Below the pieces are notes generated by a model. The model was not told the origin of the DNA. It was given only the letters and a program-made list of their open reading frames with translations, and ran no database searches. Made by a program: the position numbers and the translations under genes. Shown piece by piece: positions 1 through 6,218 of a DNA stretch of 12,176 nucleotides. This DNA comes from GH45 sp046704385 (GTDB lineage: Bacteria > Bacteroidota > Bacteroidia > Bacteroidales > SZUA-534): the NCBI GenBank assembly GCA_046704385.1, contig JBJKSB010000034.1, forward strand, positions 1 through 12,176, in the 5' to 3' direction. Numbering within the stretch: the first letter of the stretch is position 1; every line of letters starts with the position of its first letter.

Positions 1-187
1 AACTATGGGATAACCTATGTCTGACTGCCTTTAAACCCATTATCTCAATTGTTGTAATTTCTATTTCTGCTTCAGTATTCATGCCGTTTTGATACAGCTC
101 CGCCTCCTCAGTCACATAATGTAATTGCTTATTAAACATAATCTCAAATATAATTTTTTTATCTTTAATTGCTAGCTTAAAGTTCAT
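1..187 (-). CDS. 5' part of an unknown gene, cut by the left window edge
   Basis: Reading the minus strand from the ATG at 187 gives 62 codons without a stop up to base 1, so the gene continues outside the window. The peptide begins MNFKLAIKDK and is mixed charged/hydrophobic, with an acidic stretch around residues 26-43. I see no signal peptide, membrane segment or motif I can assign to a family. It lies 96 bp downstream of the recombinase on the same strand, separated by a hairpin, so it may be an independent unit or a passenger of the recombinase locus. Unknown function. The open frame and the plausible start are the only support. Confidence 0.45.
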   Translation of the reverse strand, partial: MNFKLAIKDKKIIFEIMFNKQLHYVTEEAELYQNGMNTEAEIEITTIEIMGLKAVRHRLSHS

Positions 188-223
188 TTTTCTTTGTAAT
201 TTTTATTCCACTTCAACTATTAC

Positions 224-250
224 GCCTAACTGAAACGATATCATTAGGCA
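224..250. repeat. Hairpin between the recombinase and the next gene
   Basis: GCCTAA (224-229) pairs with TTAGGC (243-248). Inside it, TGA (231-233) pairs with TCA (241-243 region), leaving C230 unpaired and a loop of about seven bases. It sits about 35 bp after the recombinase stop. There is no T-tract on the minus-strand side, so it is not a convincing intrinsic terminator. The arms resemble the RYYYAAC/GTTRRRY core boxes of integron attC sites, but the site is far too short to be an attC. Confidence 0.4.
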
Positions 251-283
251 ATTTGTAAATTTAAGTTATTAATACGCTAAACA

Positions 284-1732
284 CTATATTTTTAATCCTT
301 CAATAGGACTCTTTATCCGTTGTAAATGTGCATTGCTTATGTGCGTGTATATCTCGGTGGTTTTGCTGGACGAGTGTCCCAGTAATCCCTGTATGTACCG
401 TAAATCGGTTCCCGATTCCAACAAATGTGTGGCAAATGAATGTCGGAGGGTGTGTACACCTCCCACAAGGCTTTTATTCGTTTTTACAATAGCTTCTTTT
501 AGTATCTGACGGATACTTCCCTCGGAATAGCGACCGCCAAACTGACCTTCAAATAAATACTCTTTGGGTTGATATTTTATAATATAGGTCCTCAGCAACT
601 TTAAGGTTGTGTCGGCAAGTAAGGTATAACGGTCTTTTTTCCCTTTGCCTTGTACTATTCTTATTTGCATCCGGTCCTGGTTTATATCAGAAACCTTGAG
701 CCGTGTTGCTTCACCAACTCTTAAACCTGAACTGTAGATGACGGCTAATATAGTCTTGTGTTTTAAATTGCTTACTTTACTCAAAATTAATCCTATATCT
801 TCCCGGCTCCATACCATGGGCCTTGTACGCTCACGTTTGGGCCGCACCAGGAATTCTTCATCCAGTTTTACCCGTAAAATTTTCTCATAATATAACCTGA
901 TGGCACTGATACTCTGATTGATGGTCTTCGAATTAAAATTCCTGTCTTCAATCATCGTTTCATGATAAAGATTTATATGCTCAGTTGAAAAATTATTGAT
1001 AGCCAAAATATTGGTTTTGTGATATGAATTTATATACCTCAACAAATAAAAATGATAGGTTACAATGGTATTATCGCTGTAATTTTTCCTGTACAGATAT
1101 CTTAAATACTCTGCAGGACAAGGTTTGTAGCTGCCTCCTTTATAGTAGGATTGCTCAAGCAGCATTTGCCTGATCTCAGAATCAGTAATAATAAGTTCAT
1201 GATGTAATTTTACTTTTAGACGATGAGCAATTTTCTGCAATAACAGCTTTAATTCCCTTGGCCCGGCCTTAAAATAAAATACGCCGGTTTTGTCGCCCCA
1301 CTGCAACAGTTTTACGGTTTGTAACACTTCCGTGATAAGAGAATTTGCCTGATATTTTATAATAATGTAGGCTATATTCCTTACGTGATAAGGCACCAAA
1401 AGAACCTCCCCAATTTTATTGATGTGTCTTAATGGATTTCTGAAATAAACATCGCGGTTAATTTCAACCGTTTCGGCATTAATCTTAGGAAAAGCCGTTA
1501 AGTAATGATCATTAACCATTGCCAGGTCGCTGAATAAATCATGGAAAAGCGCGATATTCCTTTCCGAGAAGTTGGTACAAAAATTTCCAAACCGGATATC
1601 AAATGCAATCCAATCGTTTTGCCTTATTCGCTCGTCTATAAGTTCATTATATTTGTAAATCAGCACAATGACATCCTTTCCCGTTTCCGGATGCCGGCGT
1701 TTGTTCAAATAAATAACAGGTTTTGCTTCCAT
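284..1732 (-). CDS. Tyrosine recombinase / site-specific integrase
   Basis: This 482-aa protein should catalyse DNA strand exchange through a covalent 3'-phosphotyrosine intermediate. The C-terminal catalytic domain (about 305-482) shows the full residue set: R338 in SSGLR, K363 in GKGKKDR, H427 and R430 in HTLRHSF, H453 in LLGHSS, and nucleophile Y462 in EIYTH. A core-binding, SAM-like helical domain spans about 205-295. The N-terminal 200 residues are an extra region I do not recognise, making it longer than XerC/XerD (about 300 aa). The tail IKSPIEGL resembles the SPLD-L ending of some integron-type and solitary Bacteroidota recombinases, but I see no integron-specific insertion. The start at 1732 is chosen because no extension is open. 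It diverges from the zinc-ribbon gene. Neither attachment sites nor cargo are obvious, so it may be a solitary recombinase or an element remnant. Confidence 0.93.
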   Translation of the reverse strand: MEAKPVIYLNKRRHPETGKDVIVLIYKYNELIDERIRQNDWIAFDIRFGNFCTNFSERNIALFHDLFSDLAMVNDHYLTAFPKINAETVEINRDVYFRNPLRHINKIGEVLLVPYHVRNIAYIIIKYQANSLITEVLQTVKLLQWGDKTGVFYFKAGPRELKLLLQKIAHRLKVKLHHELIITDSEIRQMLLEQSYYKGGSYKPCPAEYLRYLYRKNYSDNTIVTYHFYLLRYINSYHKTNILAINNFSTEHINLYHETMIEDRNFNSKTINQSISAIRLYYEKILRVKLDEEFLVRPKRERTRPMVWSREDIGLILSKVSNLKHKTILAVIYSSGLRVGEATRLKVSDINQDRMQIRIVQGKGKKDRYTLLADTTLKLLRTYIIKYQPKEYLFEGQFGGRYSEGSIRQILKEAIVKTNKSLVGGVHTLRHSFATHLLESGTDLRYIQGLLGHSSSKTTEIYTHISNAHLQRIKSPIEGLKI

Positions 1733-1795
1733 GGTAAATTATGTTTAAAATTTGGTAATAATAGATGAAATAATGTAAATTAGCTGTGCACCAAT

Positions 1796-1825
1796 CGTAT
1801 ATAGCCGTATATAAACGTATAAAGA
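1796..1825. repeat. Three tandem 10-bp CGTATA repeats upstream of the recombinase
   Basis: CGTATATAGC, CGTATATAAA and CGTATAAAGA follow one another with exact 10-bp spacing, about one helical turn, 64-93 bp upstream of the recombinase start. Same-face spacing suggests a protein-binding site, for example arm-type sites for the recombinase or an operator. That role is inference. Confidence 0.45.
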
Positions 1826-1890
1826 ACCAGAATAAGAAATTACAATCAAGATAGAAGAATCAAGTAATAAGTAACCAAAAAGAAACCATT

Positions 1891-1913
1891 GACCGATACC
1901 AGTGACCAGTAAC
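1891..1913. repeat. Short degenerate ACCAGT repeat before the zinc-ribbon gene
   Basis: The stretch reads GACCGATACCAGTGACCAGT followed by AAC, with two ACCAGT units 9 bp apart. It resembles the CCAGCAAC repeats found between the two permease genes (9949-9971), suggesting the same class of intergenic repeat. It is short and could be chance. Confidence 0.3.
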
Positions 1914-1936
1914 TTTAACCATAAATCACATAGCCA

Positions 1937-2350
1937 ATGAAACCAGAAGCACGTTATTGCCTGTATTGTCAGGAAGAAATTAAAGGACGCAGCGACAAAT
2001 TATTCTGCGACCCACAATGCAAAAGTGCATTTCATAATACCAAACCAAATTCAAATGAGGCTATGATGCGCAATCTAAATAAACAACTCCGCCTTAACCG
2101 TGGAGCTTTGCGCAAGGCCTGTCCAATGGGAAAAGCCACTGTCCGTAAAGAATTTCTAAAAACAATGGGCATGGATTTTCGCTACATTACCCATACCTGG
2201 AAAGGCAAGGGTGGGCAAATCTACCTTTTTTGCTATGATTACGGATATGCCCCTGTGCAAGATCCCGAGAAAGTGCTTATCATTCAACAACAAGATTATA
2301 TGACCTTTCCTGAAATGCCTGATCTGTTAAGTAATGATGGGAATCTTTAA
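1937..2350 (+). CDS. Small zinc-ribbon protein of unknown function
   Basis: The protein has 137 aa. Its N-terminus carries a treble-clef or zinc-ribbon-like knuckle with Cys8-x2-Cys11 and Cys24-x3-Cys28, in the segments YCLYCQEEI and LFCDPQCKSAFHN, so it should bind one zinc ion. A basic linker rich in Asn, Arg and Lys follows (about 35-70). A second part (about 70-120) with several aromatics (KGKGGQIYLFCYDYGYAPV) looks like a small beta-rich fold. There is no signal peptide or membrane segment, so it is probably cytoplasmic. Proteins of this shape occur in Bacteroidota as zinc-ribbon hypotheticals of the DUF2116 kind; that assignment is from memory and unconfirmed. It starts 204 bp from the divergent recombinase and 330 bp before tetR, so it is likely its own transcription unit. 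Nucleic-acid binding is plausible from the knuckle and basic linker, but unproven. Confidence 0.75.
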   Translation: MKPEARYCLYCQEEIKGRSDKLFCDPQCKSAFHNTKPNSNEAMMRNLNKQLRLNRGALRKACPMGKATVRKEFLKTMGMDFRYITHTWKGKGGQIYLFCYDYGYAPVQDPEKVLIIQQQDYMTFPEMPDLLSNDGNL

Positions 2351-2568
2351 TTTCCTGGTAGTGGAATACACTTCAGTTAAATCTATAAGGGACAAGTGAA
2401 AACATGCAACCAATAATTTTTACATTTTAATTTAAATTATCAGCAAAAAAACAGATAAAATTCTCCTACAATAATATTTTATCATAAGAAAATCAATTAG
2501 GAAAATTCCTTGAACTACTGAGCATATATTATGTAAAAAACAGCACGATTTAACCTGTCGCTTTTAAA

Positions 2569-2586
2569 TTTAACCATTTGGTCAAA
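2569..2586. promoter_or_regulatory. Distal palindromic operator, probably for the TetR regulator
   Basis: TTTAACCATTTGGTCAAA is an inverted repeat (TTTAACCA / TGGTCAAA around TT) with one mismatch. It shares the core AACCATTTGGT with the proximal site, 67 bp away centre to centre. Two copies of a palindrome directly upstream of a tetR gene are the usual arrangement of an autoregulated TetR operator. Confidence 0.6.
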
Positions 2587-2636
2587 CTTTTTAGTTAAAT
2601 TATTTGGCCGATAATTTTATTTGCTTTTTCTTTGCA

Positions 2637-2652
2637 TTAACCATTTGGTTAA
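2637..2652. promoter_or_regulatory. Proximal palindromic operator, probably for the TetR regulator
   Basis: TTAACCATTTGGTTAA has perfect 7-bp arms (TTAACCA / TGGTTAA) around TT and ends 28 bp before the tetR ATG. A third, degenerate version overlaps 2659-2680, where AGTTAA and TTAACT flank the start-proximal leader. Position and symmetry suggest repressor binding that blocks transcription of tetR and the whole downstream operon. Confidence 0.65.
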
Positions 2653-2680
2653 ATTATTAAGTTAAACTGTTTGATTAACT

Positions 2681-3298
2681 ATGACAGACAAAGAAAAACA
2701 AACCGAAGAAAAAATAGCCGAAGCAGCACGCGAAGTCTTCGTCGAAAAAGGAATGGATGGTGCACGGATGCAGGAAATTGCTGACCGTGCCGGAATCAAC
2801 AAAAGTTTATTACACTATTATTTCAGGTCGAAAGAGAAGCTTTTTGCCTTTATTTTTTCAAAACTAATTGGTCGAATTGGTGGTATGCTTGGAAATATCA
2901 TGCAAGAAGGGGTTAGCATTGAAGATAAATTAAAAGAGTTCGTTGATACCTATATTGAAATTCTATTAAAGAACCCGTTCCTGCCAAATTTTATTTTCAA
3001 TGAAATTACCCGGAATCCCGATATGCTACTGGAAAAATTTATAGAGGCAAGAATTGAACCTAAAAAATTCTTTGACCCACTGCAAAACCAACTTAAAAAA
3101 GAGGGCTATACCATTCAGGCCCACGATTTTGTAATTAACTGCCTTTCGTTGGTGATATTCCCAATAGCCGCACGCCCCATAGTTGAACGCGCTTTATTCG
3201 ATGGAAACAAAAAGGCTTATAAAGAATATATTTTAACACGTAAAGAATCCATTGTAACTTTTGTTATGAATGCCCTCAAATCATACAAACTCAATTAA
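2681..3298 (+). CDS. TetR/AcrR-family transcriptional regulator of the efflux operon
   Basis: The protein has 205 aa, a normal TetR length. The N-terminal DNA-binding domain (about 8-55) shows the family pattern: IAEAAREVFVEKGMDGARM, then the helix-turn-helix MQEIADRAGINKSLLHYYF (30-48), and KEKLF. The remaining residues form the helical ligand-binding and dimerisation domain. Regulators of this type usually repress and are released by a small ligand, often a drug. It is the first gene of the operon, 25 bp before the channel gene, with two palindromes upstream, so negative autoregulation of the full operon is the likely mode. In E. coli the TetR protein CecR (YbiH) governs the comparable ybhGFSR genes; orthology is not claimed. 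No clear Shine-Dalgarno sequence precedes the ATG. Confidence 0.92.
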   Translation: MTDKEKQTEEKIAEAAREVFVEKGMDGARMQEIADRAGINKSLLHYYFRSKEKLFAFIFSKLIGRIGGMLGNIMQEGVSIEDKLKEFVDTYIEILLKNPFLPNFIFNEITRNPDMLLEKFIEARIEPKKFFDPLQNQLKKEGYTIQAHDFVINCLSLVIFPIAARPIVERALFDGNKKAYKEYILTRKESIVTFVMNALKSYKLN

Positions 3299-3413
3299 AT
3301 GGTAAAACCCGAAAATAACAGTTATGAATTTTTTTATGAAAAATATAATTAGTACACACCAGAAACTGCTTAGCTCAATGCCAAAGGCAATAAACAGAGT
3401 AGTACACGGAACC

Positions 3414-4700
3414 ATGAATAGGATTTTCAGGATTATAAAAATCGCATTGATATTATTGCTACTGACTTTAAACCATACGGGATTTTCACAGGATATAATT
3501 ACCCTGAAAATGTGTCACGACAGTACTTCAATGAAGTTCCCGCTTGCCAATCAGAAAGATAAACTCCTGCAAATTTCCGATCTGCAAAAACAAAATCTTC
3601 AATCGAAATACTTTCCAACTTTGAATTTTGTGGCCAAGGCTACTTACCAATCGGAAGTTGTTGAAATTACGGTGAATTTTCCGGGAGCCAATTTTCCTGT
3701 GATGCCTAAGGAACAATATTCAGCCAACATCGAAATTAGTCAGTTAATTTACGATGGTGGTAATATTAAAGCAGCTAAAGAGGTTCAGGATAAAAATGCC
3801 CTGGTAAATGTCCAAAAAGTTGAAGTTGACCTTTATAAATTGCTGGAGCAAATCAACGAGTTGTATTTCAAATCCCTGCTGGTTCAGGAAAACCTCGGAA
3901 TTTTACAGTTGACCCATGAAACTATTTTGGAACAACGAAAAATCCTCATCGCATCGGTAAACCAGGGACTGGTTCTAGAATCGGAGCTTGATAATCTTAA
4001 TGCTGAGATACTAAAACTTGAACAACAGATTATTGAACTTCAATCGGCAAAATCACAACTCATTAAAGCCCTGAGCATTCTTACTTGTATGGACATTCAG
4101 GAAAATACCGAATTGGTTGTTCCGTCAGTTAATCCGGTTGGCAATGATCAAAACCTACGACCTGAGATACAATTGTTTGCCAATCAATCTGATTTACTCG
4201 ATGCCTCGATAAACCTCACCCAGAAAAAACGGATGCCTACCCTGGGAGCTTTTGTTAATGCCGAATATGGCAAACCCGGGTACAATTTCTTCAAGGACGA
4301 AACCCACGGCTTCTATATGGTTGGGGCACAATTTCAGTGGAATATCTGGGACTGGAAACAAACCAATCGCGAAAAGCAGCAACTATCGGTACAAAAACAA
4401 ATTATTGAAGATAATAAAGAAGCCTTCGACAAAAATCTTGATGTTTCATTAAGCGAAGCGGCCATCCGTCAGCAAAAACTCGAACAACTTATCGCTAAGG
4501 ACAAAGATATTATTGAACTCCAGACGCGCATCAGCAAAAGATCAGCTGAACAGATGAAGAACGGGACCAAAACTTCGGCCGATTATTTACGTGATTTAAA
4601 TGCTGAGAAACAAGCACGCATCAACATGGAATCGCGACAAATTCAGTTGTTGCAGGCAAAAATTGATCAGCAAACCTTGCTGGGACAACCAATTAATTAA
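3414..4700 (+). CDS. TolC-like outer-membrane efflux channel protein
   Basis: This is an outer-membrane factor that should form the trimeric exit duct of the efflux pump. From the ATG at 3414 it has 428 aa and begins with a textbook signal peptide: basic MNRIFRIIK, a hydrophobic core of Leu and Ile, and a cut near GFSQ-D (about residue 26). Two structural repeats follow, each with a beta-strand/turn signature: ISQLIYDGG (about 108-116) and FQWNIWDW (about 307-314). Each is trailed by long helical segments, and the C-terminal helix contains RDLNAEKQARINMESRQ. The frame is open to an ATG at 3324, which would add 30 residues before the signal peptide. I prefer 3414 because the signal sequence starts there and CGGAA precedes it. 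The adaptor gene begins within about 60 bp downstream. Confidence 0.9.
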   Translation: MNRIFRIIKIALILLLLTLNHTGFSQDIITLKMCHDSTSMKFPLANQKDKLLQISDLQKQNLQSKYFPTLNFVAKATYQSEVVEITVNFPGANFPVMPKEQYSANIEISQLIYDGGNIKAAKEVQDKNALVNVQKVEVDLYKLLEQINELYFKSLLVQENLGILQLTHETILEQRKILIASVNQGLVLESELDNLNAEILKLEQQIIELQSAKSQLIKALSILTCMDIQENTELVVPSVNPVGNDQNLRPEIQLFANQSDLLDASINLTQKKRMPTLGAFVNAEYGKPGYNFFKDETHGFYMVGAQFQWNIWDWKQTNREKQQLSVQKQIIEDNKEAFDKNLDVSLSEAAIRQQKLEQLIAKDKDIIELQTRISKRSAEQMKNGTKTSADYLRDLNAEKQARINMESRQIQLLQAKIDQQTLLGQPIN

Positions 4701-4756
4701 ATTAACAATAAATGAATCGTATAATTTCCAATTATAAATCCTTAAAAATGATACAA

Positions 4757-5635
4757 ATGAAATACTCAATAATATTTTTGGCTTTGCTGGCCATAGTAAG
4801 CTGCAAAAACAATGAGAGCCAGGCTGATGCCTATGGAAATTTTGAGGTTGACGAAACGCTGGTATCATCAGAAATGAACGGCAAAATTCTTTGGCTAAAC
4901 GTTGAGGAAGGTACGGTGATTGAAAAAAACACCACCGTAGGTTTGATCGACACCATTATGCCAGCCCTGCAACTGGTTGAAATTGGTGCGCAAAAACAAA
5001 AGGTATTGGCCAATATGCAAAGCATACAGGCACAGGTTGATGTACTGAATCAACAAAAAGCTAACCTAAACATCGATTTCGAGCGAATCAAAAACCTTGT
5101 TGAAACCAATTCAGCCACTCAGAAACAGCTGGATGATGCAAGCGGTGCGTTAAAGGTAATCGACAAACAGATTGAAGCCAACGAAATCCAAAAGGCAGCC
5201 ATATCAAAAGAATTAAAGGTAATTGATGCAAAAAAAATATTGATTGACGAACAAATTCAAAAATGCAATATTCAAAATCCAATTCGCGGTACCGTATTGG
5301 AGAAATATGCCGAACCCGGTGAAATTACCGCTGCCGGCAAACCTTTATATAAAATTGCAGATACCGAAAATATCATTCTTCGTGCCTATGTTTCGGGCGG
5401 CCAAATGCATAAAGTAGTGAAAGGAAACAAATGCAAAGTACTTATTGACAAAGGGAAAAAGGATTATAAAGAATATGAAGGAACAATTACGTGGATATCA
5501 AGCAAAGCGGAGTTCACTCCAAAAATTATCCAAACCAAAGAGGAACGGGTAAATATGGTGTATGCCGTTAAAATTGTGGTGAAAAATGACGGGGCTATAA
5601 ATATCGGCATGCCGGGGGAGGTGGTTTTTGAGTAG
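4757..5635 (+). CDS. HlyD-family periplasmic adaptor, lipoprotein form (YbhG/YhiI-like)
   Basis: This membrane-fusion protein should link the ABC-2 permeases to the TolC-like channel. From ATG 4757 it has 292 aa. A short lipoprotein signal ends in the lipobox IVSC with the lipidated Cys at residue 16, so it is anchored by lipid rather than by a transmembrane helix. Next come a first lipoyl half (about 27-66, GKILWLNVEEGTVI), a coiled-coil hairpin (about 75-168, rich in Gln, Lys, Ile), a second lipoyl half (about 172-202, NPIRGTVLEKYAEPGE) and a beta-barrel region containing EFTPKIIQTKEERVNMVY, typical of YbhG/YhiI adaptors. In-frame ATGs at 4712 and 4748 are alternatives, but they would place extra residues before the lipoprotein signal. 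Its TAG stop is followed after one base by the first CAGTCTTCAG repeat of element 1. Confidence 0.9.
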   Translation: MKYSIIFLALLAIVSCKNNESQADAYGNFEVDETLVSSEMNGKILWLNVEEGTVIEKNTTVGLIDTIMPALQLVEIGAQKQKVLANMQSIQAQVDVLNQQKANLNIDFERIKNLVETNSATQKQLDDASGALKVIDKQIEANEIQKAAISKELKVIDAKKILIDEQIQKCNIQNPIRGTVLEKYAEPGEITAAGKPLYKIADTENIILRAYVSGGQMHKVVKGNKCKVLIDKGKKDYKEYEGTITWISSKAEFTPKIIQTKEERVNMVYAVKIVVKNDGAINIGMPGEVVFE

Positions 5636-5636
5636 G

Positions 5637-5674
5637 CAGTCTTCAGTAAGCAGTCTTCAGCTTACAGTGGGCAG
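5637..5674 (+). repeat. Left repeat array of element 1
   Basis: Units are CAGTCTTCAGTAAG (5637-5650), CAGTCTTCAGCTTA (5651-5664) and CAGTGGGCAG (5665-5674), period 14. The array starts directly after the hlyD stop codon. The segment from CAGTGGGCAGAAGTAA onward is shared with element 2 (8428 onward). Confidence 0.75.
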
Positions 5675-5753
5675 AAGTAAACTTAAAAGATATTGATTAA
5701 AATTTAAGTTGGAAGAATTAATATAGATAGAACACAACTATTAAAATAATAAC

Positions 5754-6113
5754 ATGGGATTTAGAGACTTACTTGCTTATCAGAAGGCGTATAAATTGGC
5801 TCTAACAATTTTTGAAATTACACAGAATTTTCCGATTGAGGAGAAATACTCATTGACTGATCAAATAAGAAGATCGTCAAGATCAGTATGTACAAATATT
5901 GGTGAAGGGTATCGAAAAAGAAAGTATCCCAAGCATTTTGTCAGCAAAATGAGTGATTCGGATGGTGAAAATACTGAAACCCAAATTTGGTTAGATTTTT
6001 CTTTATCATTTAAATATATAAGCAAAGAAAAGTACAAGGAATTATTAGCTGAATCAGAGGAGGTTGGAAAATTATTAAACTATATGATGAATAATCCCGA
6101 TAAATTTCAGTAG
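5754..6113 (+). CDS. Four helix bundle protein (23S rRNA intervening-sequence / S23 family)
   Basis: The protein has 119 aa, the normal length for the IVP family, which folds as an antiparallel four-helix bundle and forms pentamers in known members. Helix 1 is DLLAYQKAYKLALTIFEITQ (5-24). The family signature follows: FPIEEKYSLTDQIRRSSRSV (26-45) and NIGEGYRK (48-55). Helix 4 is YKELLAESEEVGKLLNYMM (94-112). The biochemical role of the family is not established. Related bundles occur as the Avd accessory protein of diversity-generating retroelements and inside 23S rRNA insertions. Here it sits in an mRNA spacer of an efflux operon, inside element 1, and nothing suggests a role in efflux. Its stop codon lies in the repeat-like CAGTAGGCAG. 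Compared with the copy in element 2, the first 32 codons differ only at synonymous sites, which argues the protein was under selection. Confidence 0.92.
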   Translation: MGFRDLLAYQKAYKLALTIFEITQNFPIEEKYSLTDQIRRSSRSVCTNIGEGYRKRKYPKHFVSKMSDSDGENTETQIWLDFSLSFKYISKEKYKELLAESEEVGKLLNYMMNNPDKFQ

Positions 6114-6155
6114 GCAGATACCAGTCGGCAGTCAGCAGTCCACAGTCGGCAACAA
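6111..6155 (+). repeat. Internal CAGTCGGCAG array after the IVP stop
   Basis: The array begins at the IVP stop codon (CAGTAGGCAG) and continues as CCAGTCGGCAGTCAGCAGTC and CAGTCGGCAAC. It is almost unchanged behind the truncated IVP in element 2 (8681-8726), so it belongs to the element. Confidence 0.65.
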
Positions 6156-6169
6156 TTACATATAAACGA

Positions 6170-6214
6170 TTGAAGACTGAAGACTGAGAACTGAAGACTG
6201 AGAACTGAAGACTG
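6170..6214 (-). repeat. Right inverted repeat array of element 1
   Basis: CTGAAGACTG occurs at 6177, 6191 and 6205, with period 14 and spacer AGAA. It is the reverse complement of the left array units. In a transcript, 5637-5660 can pair with 6191-6214: 21 of 24 positions, two 10-bp helices around a 3x3 internal loop. This would fold the IVP gene into a large loop. Confidence 0.75.
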
Positions 6215-6218
6215 AAAC

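Larger units (their letters stand above)
2351..2680. other. Gene-free control region before the efflux operon
   Basis: This AT-rich 330-bp stretch has no convincing ORF on either strand. Its right third holds the two palindromic operators described separately, plus a half-site TTTAACCTG at 2549-2557. I could not place a good Bacteroidota -33/-7 promoter (TTTG / TAnnTTTG). Imperfect TTTG-containing stretches at 2599-2606 and 2616-2623 are the nearest candidates. No clear terminator is visible after the zinc-ribbon gene. Confidence 0.5.
5637..6214 (+). mobile_element. Element 1: IVP gene between inverted 14-bp-period repeat arrays
   Basis: The unit begins one base after the hlyD stop and ends four bases before the next gene's ATG. 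Left end: CAGTCTTCAG at 5637 and 5651, then CAGTGGGCAG. Right end: CTGAAGACTG at 6177, 6191 and 6205. These are exact reverse complements with the same 14-bp period, so they form terminal inverted arrays. Between them lie an AT-rich leader, the IVP gene, and a second array (CAGTCGGCAG type) starting at the IVP stop. Coding and non-coding parts reappear in element 2, which shows the whole unit was copied. No transposase is inside, so any mobility would need help in trans or an RNA route. The element boundaries are inferred from repeat limits. Confidence 0.6.

Noticed and set aside
224..250. Integron attC site
   Set aside because: About 27 bp is far below attC length, there is no cassette array, and the recombinase lacks a visible IntI-specific insertion.
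1541..1768. 75-aa plus-strand ORF within the recombinase gene
   Set aside because: It lies antisense to the recombinase N-terminus and shows no recognisable feature.
3324..3413. N-terminal extension of the TolC-like protein from ATG 3324
   Set aside because: It would place 30 residues ahead of a complete signal peptide; ATG 3414 starts exactly at the signal sequence.
5754..6113. Diversity-generating retroelement (IVP resembles the Avd accessory protein)
   Set aside because: No reverse transcriptase, template repeat or variable repeat is present in the window.
5637..6214. CRISPR array
   Set aside because: The repeats are only 10-14 bp, degenerate, and separated by 4-bp spacers; there are no unique 25-40-bp spacers and no cas genes.
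5637..6214. True 23S rRNA intervening sequence
   Set aside because: The flanking sequence is protein coding (adaptor and methyltransferase-like genes); there is no rRNA sequence in the window.
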